Positions 1 to 4,593 of a stretch of DNA of 7,866 nt are shown here, piece by piece. The notes beneath the pieces were generated by a model. It saw only the letters and a list, made by a program, of their open reading frames with translations. It searched no databases and was not told the DNA's origin. This DNA comes from Hyphomonas sp. (lineage in GTDB: Bacteria > Pseudomonadota > Alphaproteobacteria > Caulobacterales > Hyphomonadaceae), in assembly GCA_003486945.1 (NCBI GenBank), contig DNFL01000315.1, forward strand, positions 1 to 7,866, read 5' to 3'. How positions within the stretch are numbered: the stretch's first letter is position 1; every line of letters starts with the position of its first letter. A program made the position numbers and the translations under genes.

Positions 1-138
1 GCGGGCACGCACATCTTCGGCCGCGTCGTAGAGCGCGATCTCGCCGGCCGCGCCATACTCGCGTGCGGCCCGGGCAATCGAGGAGCCGATCAGGCCGGCG
101 CCGATGATGGCGATGCGCGGGAAGACGGGGTCGGTCAT
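1..138 (-). CDS. tyrC: Prephenate/arogenate dehydrogenase (TyrC-like), N-terminal 46 residues only
   Basis: Only the first 46 codons are present; the gene runs off the left edge with no stop. The protein begins MTDPVFPRIAIIGAGLIGSS, a beta strand followed by the dinucleotide-binding glycine motif GAGLIG (residues 13-18) and SSIARAARE. It then has a second strand, EIALYD, ending in the acidic residue (Asp38) that commonly contacts the NAD ribose. This G-x-GLIGSS-x-ARA pattern is characteristic of TyrA/TyrC dehydrogenases, which oxidatively decarboxylate prephenate or arogenate in cytoplasmic tyrosine biosynthesis. The start at 138 is the first ATG before the Rossmann strand, but no good Shine-Dalgarno is visible upstream. 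It diverges from the DUF983 gene. Another NAD-binding dehydrogenase cannot be fully excluded from so short a piece. Confidence 0.8.
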   Translation of the reverse strand, partial: MTDPVFPRIAIIGAGLIGSSIARAAREYGAAGEIALYDAAEDVRAR

Positions 139-263
139 GGGCAGGCAAACTTTCACGGGCGGCAATGCGGCTGCTCTCGTGGGCAAAGCGGCCCCATGCG
201 TCAAGGGGGCGCGCGGGCGATTGACACGTTGGCAGGCGGGGTGGCCGGGCCTATCTGGGCGGC

Positions 264-653
264 GTGAACGGCAAGTCTCCTATCCTCAACGGCCTGCGCC
301 AGCGCTGCGGAAACTGCGGCGAGGGCCGCCTGTTTTCAGCATACCTGAAGCTGAACGAGGCCTGCCCGTCTTGCGGGCGGGACATGCGGGCGGCGGATAC
401 AGCGGACGGGCCGGCGTTTTTCGTCGGCTTTGGCGTGCTGATCCTGACAGCGCCTTTCCTGTTCCTGGTGCCGATGAGCCCGCTGCCTATTGGCTGGAAA
501 GTCGCGGCAATCCTGCTGCTGGCACTGGTCATCACAGGCCTGTCGCTCTGGCTGCTGCCGGTGGCCAAGGGGATTCTCCTCAACCTGCAGCTGCATCACC
601 GCGCCGGACAAGCCCGGCCCGACCGCCCGGAGCCGCCGGAAACCAGCGCCTGA
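264..653 (+). CDS. DUF983 family zinc-ribbon membrane protein
   Basis: A 129-residue protein with the DUF983 layout. An N-terminal CxxC...CxxC pair (Cys15/Cys18 and Cys34/Cys37, in RCGNCGEGRLF and CPSCG) looks like a small zinc ribbon. Two transmembrane helices follow at about residues 51-70 and 78-98, then a short hydrophilic tail rich in Pro and Arg. Family members are about 120-150 residues long, so this one looks complete. The function of DUF983 proteins is not established; in alphaproteobacteria they often sit near cytochrome oxidase assembly genes, but none is visible here. The start is GTG at 264: the reading frame has a stop at 222-224 and no ATG or GTG between, so the choice is forced, although the upstream GGGCGG is a poor ribosome site. 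The stop codon lies in the loop of a hairpin (644-660). Confidence 0.88.
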   Translation: MNGKSPILNGLRQRCGNCGEGRLFSAYLKLNEACPSCGRDMRAADTADGPAFFVGFGVLILTAPFLFLVPMSPLPIGWKVAAILLLALVITGLSLWLLPVAKGILLNLQLHHRAGQARPDRPEPPETSA

Positions 654-660
654 GGCGCTG
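644..660 (+). other. Perfect hairpin with the DUF983 stop codon as its loop
   Basis: CAGCGCC (644-650) and GGCGCTG (654-660) are exact inverted complements, separated only by TGA (651-653), the stop codon of the DUF983 gene. The stem is 7 bp and almost all G-C. There is no T-run after it, so it is not a typical intrinsic terminator. It could slow ribosomes or RNA polymerase or protect the 3' end, or it could be chance in G+C-rich DNA. Confidence 0.45.
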
Positions 661-706
661 CTGCAAATTCCCTCGCCACAACAGGGCCGATACGTTAGAC
701 AAAGGG

Positions 707-722
707 TGTGATGTCAGTCACT
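707..722. promoter_or_regulatory. Candidate CRP/FNR-family binding site
   Basis: TGTGA-TGTCAG-TCACT lies in the intergenic stretch upstream of the gene starting at 847. It matches the classical CRP dyad TGTGA-N6-TCACA at nine of the ten specific bases. A simple count (31 allowed words out of 4^10, over 7866 positions) predicts about 0.2 such matches by chance in a window this size, so the match is suggestive only. Alphaproteobacteria carry many CRP/FNR-family regulators with related half-sites. No convincing -35/-10 pair could be fixed around it, so activation or repression cannot be told apart. Confidence 0.3.
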
Positions 723-835
723 CCAGAGGGTGGACGTGAGCCGCAGGGACACGAAAATCGCCATAACAGGTGCCGCCGTCGCCAAGATGGAGCGCGACCG
801 CGCCCGGCGTGGGGGTGAGGACACAAATCAGAAAC

Positions 836-840
836 AGGGG
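836..840 (+). promoter_or_regulatory. Ribosome binding site deciding the start at 847
   Basis: AGGGG ends six bases before the ATG at 847. The same reading frame is open further upstream to an ATP-independent-looking, Arg/Lys-rich leader starting near 730, but the hydrophobic segment of the protein begins immediately after ATG 847. The ribosome site therefore favours the shorter protein. Confidence 0.6.
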
Positions 841-846
841 TCATTC

Positions 847-1317
847 ATGCGATTAATCTTCGGCATCTTTCCGCTGCTGGTCATTCCGGTGGTGCTCTAC
901 AACCTGATCGCCATGCTGGGCGGCGGTGATGTGCAGTCCACGAATGAGCTGGGCCAGACGGTTCAGGCGCAGGTCGCGCCGATCCAGGCGCTGCTGAACG
1001 AGCGCTTCCTGGGCCTGCCGATGATCTCGGGCGTCGAGTGGATCCTGACCAAGGGCGATGCGATCGTGCTGCTGGCGGTGACCTTCCTGTTCCTCGAGAT
1101 CCTGAAATCGACGAGCACGGGCACGGCCACGATCGTCAATCACGGCATTTCGCTGCTGCTGTTCATCCTCTGCCTCGTGCAGTTCCTGCTGATGCCGAAC
1201 TTTGCGACCTCGACCTTCTTCATCCTGATGTCGATGACGCTGCTGGATGTGCTGGCGGGCGTGATCGTCACCATCGTGTCGGCGCGGCGCGATTTCGGGG
1301 TCGGCGGCGACGTCTGA
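847..1317 (+). CDS. Four-helix integral membrane protein of unknown function
   Basis: I do not recognise this family. The protein is 156 residues long and very hydrophobic. Helix 1 covers about residues 2-24 (MRLIFGIFPLLVIPVV). A polar loop at about 25-66 contains a Gln-rich stretch (GQTVQAQVAPIQALLNE). Helices 2 (about 69-88), 3 (about 97-117) and 4 (about 120-145) follow, with a short basic/glycine tail. There is no cleavable signal peptide and no obvious catalytic or metal-binding motif. Ser/Thr and Asn are clustered between helices 2 and 3 (KSTSTGTATIVNHG). The start was chosen because AGGGG lies six bases upstream and the longer in-frame extension is a charged non-membrane leader. The gene stands alone: 193 bp precede it and a strong terminator follows, so it is probably transcribed as a single-gene unit. 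Confidence 0.8.
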   Translation: MRLIFGIFPLLVIPVVLYNLIAMLGGGDVQSTNELGQTVQAQVAPIQALLNERFLGLPMISGVEWILTKGDAIVLLAVTFLFLEILKSTSTGTATIVNHGISLLLFILCLVQFLLMPNFATSTFFILMSMTLLDVLAGVIVTIVSARRDFGVGGDV

Positions 1318-1343
1318 TCTGCGCGGCCGGAGGGCCGGAATCG

Positions 1344-1379
1344 AAAGAGGCGTCCCGGTGGGGACGCCTCTTTTGTTTT
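1344..1379 (+). terminator. Rho-independent terminator of the 847-1317 gene
   Basis: GAGGCGTCCC (1347-1356) pairs exactly with GGGACGCCTC (1361-1370) around a 4-base GGTG loop. The stem is extended by AAA (1344-1346) with TTT (1371-1373), and the hairpin runs into TTTTGTTTT. This is a textbook intrinsic terminator about 27 bp after the stop at 1317. On the opposite strand the hairpin is followed by only TTTC, so it would be a weaker terminator for phaR, which converges on it from the right. Confidence 0.92.
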
Positions 1380-1393
1380 GGGGGCTTTGAGGT

Positions 1394-1978
1394 TCAGTCT
1401 TTCCGCGACAGTTCCGTCAGCTGTTTCTGGATGGCCTCCATCTGCTCCTGCATCGCGGCGAGAGCTTCGGCCTGGTATTCGAGGAAGGGATTGGCCGGCA
1501 TCTGGGGGGAAGACGGGCGCTCTGCGCGGCTGGCATTGAAGACCGCCGGCATGAAGAGTTTCATCGCCTGCTCGAACATCGCCATGTTGCGCTTGGCCTG
1601 CGCCTCGAAGAGGTTCATCGGATTGGTGGCCTTGCGCCATTCCTTCTGAGCGTCGGCGAAGGAGTTCATCGACATCTCGAGGAAGGCCGGCAGGAAGGTC
1701 TGCGCGCCGCCGCCATAAAAGCCGATCAGCTGGCGGAGGAAATTCAGCGGCAAGGCGCCCTGCCCCTTGGTTTCCTGCTCGAAGATGATCTGGGTCAGCA
1801 CCTGACGGGTTAGGTCTTCACCGGTCTTGGCGTCGCGCACTTCGAAGTCGCGCCCTTCCCTGACAAGGTCGGACAGGTGGTCCAGGGTGACATAGGACGA
1901 GGTCGACGTGTCGTAGAGACGCCGGTTCGCGTACTTCTTGATGATGATCGGGCCGTCCGATCCGTGTGCCTTGGCCAT
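1394..1978 (-). CDS. phaR: Polyhydroxyalkanoate synthesis regulator PhaR (AniA)
   Basis: A 194-residue protein with the PhaR architecture. The N-terminal PHB/PHA accumulation regulator DNA-binding domain spans about residues 10-70 (PIIIKKYANRRLYDTSTSSY, then LTQIIFEQE). A PHB_acc-type segment lies at about 75-115 (LPLNFLRQLIGFYGGG...FLEMSMNSF), and a Gln/Glu-rich, probably coiled-coil tail at about 165-192. PhaR proteins are cytoplasmic repressors that bind both DNA and PHA granules. They hold down phasin and pha genes until polymer is made, and also influence carbon flow (AniA in rhizobia). I took ATG 1978, with GAGG-type sites just upstream, because the conserved domain begins about ten residues later; an in-frame start at 2020 adds 14 atypical residues. 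It is divergent from phaB and shares its control region, so autoregulation is likely but inferred. Confidence 0.95.
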   Translation of the reverse strand: MAKAHGSDGPIIIKKYANRRLYDTSTSSYVTLDHLSDLVREGRDFEVRDAKTGEDLTRQVLTQIIFEQETKGQGALPLNFLRQLIGFYGGGAQTFLPAFLEMSMNSFADAQKEWRKATNPMNLFEAQAKRNMAMFEQAMKLFMPAVFNASRAERPSSPQMPANPFLEYQAEALAAMQEQMEAIQKQLTELSRKD

Positions 1979-2021
1979 TTCCTCGCCTCGCCGCTTGCCG
2001 CGCTGTCCGCAGCTAAGCAAT

Positions 2022-2050
2022 TATTGTGCTAGTGCGAAATGATCGCACAA
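2022..2050 (-). promoter_or_regulatory. Candidate phaR promoter
   Basis: Read on the minus strand, TTGTGC (complement of 2045-2050) is separated by 17 bases from ACAATA (complement of 2022-2027). That is a plausible sigma-70-like -35/-10 pair pointing at phaR. The -35 box keeps the TTG core and the -10 box is a moderate match. The pair coincides almost exactly with the inverted repeat described at 2024-2050, which would let a bound repressor block it. This is by-eye inference. Confidence 0.35.
2024..2050. promoter_or_regulatory. TGC-rich inverted repeat between phaR and phaB, possible PhaR operator
   Basis: TTGTGC (2024-2029) is repeated in inverted form as GCACAA (2045-2050). Nested inside is a second exact dyad, GTGCG (2032-2036) and CGCAC (2044-2048), around a 7-base AT-rich centre. 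The nested GTGC words also form a direct repeat. PhaR from Paracoccus is reported to bind TGC-rich dyads (CTGC-N3-4-GCAG type), so a TGC-rich palindrome beside phaR is a sensible candidate operator. A further short dyad, GCTG-N4-CAGC, lies at 2002-2013, nearer phaR. Neither matches the Paracoccus consensus exactly. Confidence 0.5.
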
Positions 2051-2059
2051 AACACCAGC

Positions 2060-2090
2060 TTGACCAATCGGGTATTCAGAGGGTTCTGAT
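2060..2090 (+). promoter_or_regulatory. Weak candidate phaB promoter
   Basis: TTGACC (2060-2065) is a good -35 box. The best -10 candidate at tolerable distance is TCTGAT (2085-2090), four of six consensus bases with a long 19-base spacer. It would place the transcription start about 30 bases before the phaB ATG and about 10 bases downstream of the TGC-rich dyad's right end. Low confidence. Confidence 0.25.
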
Positions 2091-2111
2091 AAGGGACAAG
2101 CACACACAAAC

Positions 2112-2119
2112 GGGGAGGA
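2112..2119 (+). promoter_or_regulatory. Strong ribosome binding site of phaB
   Basis: GGGGAGGA ends six bases before ATG 2126. It is among the strongest Shine-Dalgarno sequences in the window, consistent with a well-expressed biosynthetic enzyme, and it fixes the phaB start. Confidence 0.75.
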
Positions 2120-2125
2120 TAGTTA

Positions 2126-2851
2126 ATGGCACGTACGGCACTGGTGACGGGCGGGACCCGCGGCATCGGCAAGGCGATCAGCGAGGCGCTAAAGGCGAAG
2201 GGGTATAACGTAGCGGCAAACTATGCTGGCAACGACGCCGCCGCAGCCGAGTTTTCGAAGGCGACTGGCATCAAGGTTTACAAGTTTGACGTTGCGGATT
2301 TCGGCGCGGTGGGCGAAGGCCTGAAGAAGATCGAGGCGGAAGTCGGCCCGGTCGACATTCTCGTGAACAATGCCGGCATCACGCGCGACGCGCCGTTCCA
2401 CAAGATGAGCCTCGCCCAGTGGAATGAAGTCATCAACGTCGACCTGAACTCGGCCTTCAACGTGACGCGCCAGGTTTGGGACGGGATGCGCGAGCGCAAT
2501 TTCGGGCGCGTGATCAACATCTCCTCGATTAACGGGCAGAAAGGCCAGTTCACGCAGGCGAACTATTCCGCCGCCAAGGCCGGCCTGATCGGGTTTACCA
2601 AGGCGCTCGCCTATGAAGGCGCGAAGAAAGGCATCACGGCCAACGTGGTGGCACCCGGATACATCGACACCGAGATGCTGTCGGCGGTGAAGCCGGAAGT
2701 GCTGGAAGGCATTATCGCGACGATCCCGGTCGGCCGTCTCGGCAAGGCCGAGGAGATCGCCTCGATGTGTACCTATCTCGCTTCGGACGAGGCAGCCTTC
2801 ATCAACGGCGCCACGATGACGGTGAACGGCGCGCAGTATATCGCGGGCTAG
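2126..2851 (+). CDS. phaB: Acetoacetyl-CoA reductase PhaB
   Basis: A 241-residue short-chain dehydrogenase/reductase of the PhaB type. It reduces acetoacetyl-CoA to (R)-3-hydroxybutyryl-CoA with NADPH, the second step of polyhydroxybutyrate synthesis in the cytoplasm. Visible motifs are the cofactor loop TGGTRGIG (residues 8-15), NNAG (81-84) and the catalytic tetrad Asn108, Ser134, Tyr147 and Lys151. The stretch NISSINGQKGQF leading to NYSAAKAG is much closer to Cupriavidus PhaB than to housekeeping FabG, and the length is close to the PhaB norm of about 246. The divergent phaR supports the assignment. The usual partner phaA (beta-ketothiolase) is not in this window. The stop codon overlaps the stop of the convergent gene at 2848. 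FabG-like 3-oxoacyl-ACP reductase activity is the main alternative. Confidence 0.94.
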   Translation: MARTALVTGGTRGIGKAISEALKAKGYNVAANYAGNDAAAAEFSKATGIKVYKFDVADFGAVGEGLKKIEAEVGPVDILVNNAGITRDAPFHKMSLAQWNEVINVDLNSAFNVTRQVWDGMRERNFGRVINISSINGQKGQFTQANYSAAKAGLIGFTKALAYEGAKKGITANVVAPGYIDTEMLSAVKPEVLEGIIATIPVGRLGKAEEIASMCTYLASDEAAFINGATMTVNGAQYIAG

Positions 2852-3291
2852 TTTCCGGCGCGCTTCCGGTTGCGTACGACCAGGTAGATGATCCCGGCGA
2901 AGATGGCCGGGATGAACAGGCCGGTGGAGATCAGCAGCCAGAAGCCGAAGATGCCCAGCACGATCCGGTGCTGGACAGAGAGCCGGTTGAAGAAACTCGC
3001 GGCGAGGGCTTCGAAGCGGCGGAAGCCATCGGCCGGGTCCTGCACGGACCCGGACCGGAGCGCCGCTTCACGGACCGGCCGCGGCAGGGATTTCTGCGCC
3101 TGAAGTTCGAAATTGTCCGGACGGTGGAAAATATCTGACAGGCGGCGCGGCGTCTCGACAAGCACGACCGGCTTTGCCGCGCGCAGCGCTGCACGCTGGA
3201 TGGGCGGCGCAGACATCGGGTCTTTCCGGTCCGCGCCGAGATCAATCGGAACGCCGAACGTGTCGTCAAATTTCGGGCGGCCGCCAAACAT
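2848..3291 (-). CDS. Hypothetical protein with C-terminal membrane anchor
   Basis: I do not recognise this 147-residue protein. Its first 105 or so residues are soluble and rich in Arg, Pro and Ala (for example VETPRRLSDIFHRPDNFELQ, about 45-64). One long hydrophobic stretch follows at about 109-139, long enough for a single tilted helix or a tight two-helix hairpin with a central Pro (GLFIPAIFAG). The C-terminus is basic (RNRKRAGN), so the tail is probably cytoplasmic by the positive-inside rule. There is no signal peptide. The start at 3291 has GAGGA nine bases upstream; a later Met at residue 26 is possible. It lies 53 bp downstream of the cupin gene on the same strand and may be the tail of the gloB-cupin transcript. 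Its stop codon interlocks with that of phaB in CTAG. Confidence 0.72.
   Translation of the reverse strand: MFGGRPKFDDTFGVPIDLGADRKDPMSAPPIQRAALRAAKPVVLVETPRRLSDIFHRPDNFELQAQKSLPRPVREAALRSGSVQDPADGFRRFEALAASFFNRLSVQHRIVLGIFGFWLLISTGLFIPAIFAGIIYLVVRNRKRAGN
2891..2913. other. Perfect 8-bp inverted repeat 40 bp past the phaB stop
   Basis: ATCCCGGC (2891-2898) and GCCGGGAT (2906-2913) are exact complements with a 7-base spacer. They lie inside the convergent hypothetical gene, where they encode the IPAIFAG region of its membrane helix. phaB has no conventional terminator of its own, so its transcript should run into this structure. No T-run follows on the plus strand, so it may be a processing or stability hairpin, a rho-assisted end, or coincidence. 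Confidence 0.4.
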
Positions 3292-3344
3292 GCACTTCGT
3301 TCCTCAATGCCGATCCCCTTTGCCGTGAAGACATCAATATCCGG

Positions 3345-3803
3345 CTAATCGAGTGCGTTCCAAACCGCCGGGCGCCAGTCCGGCGGCGCGAGCGTGAAGC
3401 CGGAAAACTCGAACCCCGGTGCAACAACGCAGGAGACAAGCGTCCAAGCGCCGAGCGTTTCTGCGGTCTGCCAATGTCCGGCTGGAATGATGCATTGCGG
3501 GCGCTGGCCCGCGCGCAGGTCCGGACCGAGCCGCGCAGTGCTTACACCTTTCCCGTCCGCTGGCGACAGACTGAGCGCCAACGCGCCGCCCGCATGCCAG
3601 AGCCAGGCTTCCTCCGCATCGACCCGGTGCCAGGCGGAGACTTCATCAGCTTGCAGCAGATAATAGATCGCCGTCATCGCGGCGCGTCCTTCGCCGGGTG
3701 AGCGCCAGGTTTCGGCATAGTGGCCACCTTCGGGATGCGGCAGCATATTCAGGAGACGGATGATTTCTCCGGCGCCGAGATCGCCCGGGATCGCCCGCTG
3801 CAT
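3345..3803 (-). CDS. Cupin_5 (DUF985) family protein
   Basis: A 152-residue protein with the DUF985/cupin_5 signatures: LPHPEGGHYAETWRS (residues 21-35), AIYYLL (45-50), then SAWHRVDAEEAWLWHAG (56-72), PAGHWQTAE (107-115) and VAPGFEFSGF (127-136). These form the small beta-barrel seen in yeast YML079W-like proteins, with conserved His and Glu residues lining the cavity. The cellular substrate of this family is not settled; sugar or nucleotide-sugar binding has been suggested for relatives. The ATG at 3803 shares its A with the gloB stop (TGATG), which fixes the start and implies translational coupling. No independent promoter is seen. A longer in-frame reading upstream lies entirely inside gloB and is a shadow. 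Confidence 0.9.
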   Translation of the reverse strand: MQRAIPGDLGAGEIIRLLNMLPHPEGGHYAETWRSPGEGRAAMTAIYYLLQADEVSAWHRVDAEEAWLWHAGGALALSLSPADGKGVSTARLGPDLRAGQRPQCIIPAGHWQTAETLGAWTLVSCVVAPGFEFSGFTLAPPDWRPAVWNALD

Positions 3804-4576
3804 CAGAACCGGTCCTTCCGTCCTCGGATTTCTGCAAACGTGGCAACCGCGTCGCCAGGATGGCCCATAGCGGCCTGCAATTCCGGCAGGCCGGCGCGCA
3901 GGAAGGGATTGGCCTTCAGCTCGCGCTCCAGTACTGCCGGGACCGTCGGCAGGCCCTTCGCGCGGCGTTCGCCAACCCAGTCGACATAGGCCTTGAGGTC
4001 CGGATTTTCCGGCTCGATGGTGACGGCGAACTTTGCGTTCGAAGCGGTGTATTCGTGCGCGCAGTAGAGGCGGATGGAGGGGGGCAGCGCTTTCAGTTTC
4101 GACAAGCTGTTCCACATCATTTCCATCGTGCCTTCGAACACACGGCCGCAGCCGAGCGCGAACACAGCATCTCCGACAAAGGCAGCGTTCTGATCCTCGA
4201 AGATGTAGGCGTTGTGGCCGAGCGTGTGGCCCGGCACGTCGAGCACGCGGCCTTTCGCAGCGCCGATGGAAACCTGGTCCCCTTCCTTCACCGCGACATC
4301 AATGCCGGGAATTTTCGCAGCTTCGCCTACCGGGCCGTAAATGGTGCAGCCGGTTGCTTCCCTGATCTTCAGGTTCCCGCCGGCATGGTCGGGGTGCCAG
4401 TGGGTGTTGAGGATCATGCTGATCTGCCAGCCCTTTTCGGCGGCGCGTTTCAGGTAGGCTTCGGCGTCCGGTGTATCGATGGCGGCGGTGGCGCCCGAGA
4501 CAGGCTCGTGCACGAGATAGCCGTAGTTATCGTTCAGGCAGGGAAACTGCTCTATATCGAGGGTGATCTGGGTCAT
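3803..4576 (-). CDS. gloB: Hydroxyacylglutathione hydrolase (glyoxalase II)
   Basis: A 257-residue metallo-beta-lactamase-fold enzyme. It hydrolyses S-D-lactoylglutathione to D-lactate and glutathione, the last step of cytoplasmic methylglyoxal detoxification. The metal-binding motif is THWHPDHAGG (residues 58-67; His59, His61, Asp63, His64). His117 in PGHTLGH, the bridging Asp136 in GDAVF and His174 in CAHEYT complete the binuclear site. GCGRVFEGT (142-150) and the C-terminal KANPFLR (221-227) are glyoxalase II hallmarks of the glutathione-binding region, and the length is typical. The usual middle His of the motif is Trp60, which is not a metal ligand, so activity should be intact. AGGAGG seven bases before ATG 4576 fixes the start. 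It is coupled to the cupin gene downstream and diverges closely from the methyltransferase. Confidence 0.96.
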   Translation of the reverse strand: MTQITLDIEQFPCLNDNYGYLVHEPVSGATAAIDTPDAEAYLKRAAEKGWQISMILNTHWHPDHAGGNLKIREATGCTIYGPVGEAAKIPGIDVAVKEGDQVSIGAAKGRVLDVPGHTLGHNAYIFEDQNAAFVGDAVFALGCGRVFEGTMEMMWNSLSKLKALPPSIRLYCAHEYTASNAKFAVTIEPENPDLKAYVDWVGERRAKGLPTVPAVLERELKANPFLRAGLPELQAAMGHPGDAVATFAEIRGRKDRF

Positions 4577-4583
4577 GTCCGTG

Positions 4584-4589
4584 CCTCCT
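4584..4589 (-). promoter_or_regulatory. Perfect Shine-Dalgarno of gloB inside a 17-bp divergent gap
   Basis: CCTCCT on the plus strand is AGGAGG on the minus strand, seven bases before the gloB ATG. It occupies over a third of the whole 17-bp gap to the methyltransferase start at 4594. This leaves no room for either promoter between the two genes. Confidence 0.75.
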
Positions 4590-4593
4590 GAAG

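Noticed and set aside
221..256. TTGACA followed by CTATCT as a DUF983 promoter
   Set aside because: The -35 box is perfect but the spacing to the only -10-like word is 24 bases, and nothing usable occurs at 16-19 bases.
104..739. A 211-codon plus-strand reading frame across the tyrC/DUF983 region
   Set aside because: It overlaps the recognisable DUF983 protein in another frame and is rich in Arg, Gly, Pro and Ala, as expected of G+C-rich shadow frames.
730..846. 39-residue N-terminal extension of the gene at 847-1317
   Set aside because: The extension is charged and would sit before a membrane helix; the AGGGG ribosome site is correctly placed for ATG 847 instead.
1979..2020. Longer phaR start adding 14 residues
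   Set aside because: The added residues are not PhaR-like, and a good ribosome site precedes the ATG at 1978.
3804..4115. N-terminal extension of the cupin frame
   Set aside because: It lies entirely inside gloB and is low-quality Arg/Pro sequence; the conserved cupin_5 region begins just after ATG 3803.
3860..4591. 243-codon plus-strand frame antisense to gloB
   Set aside because: gloB is unmistakable with all metal ligands; the antisense frame has no recognisable motif and reflects codon bias.
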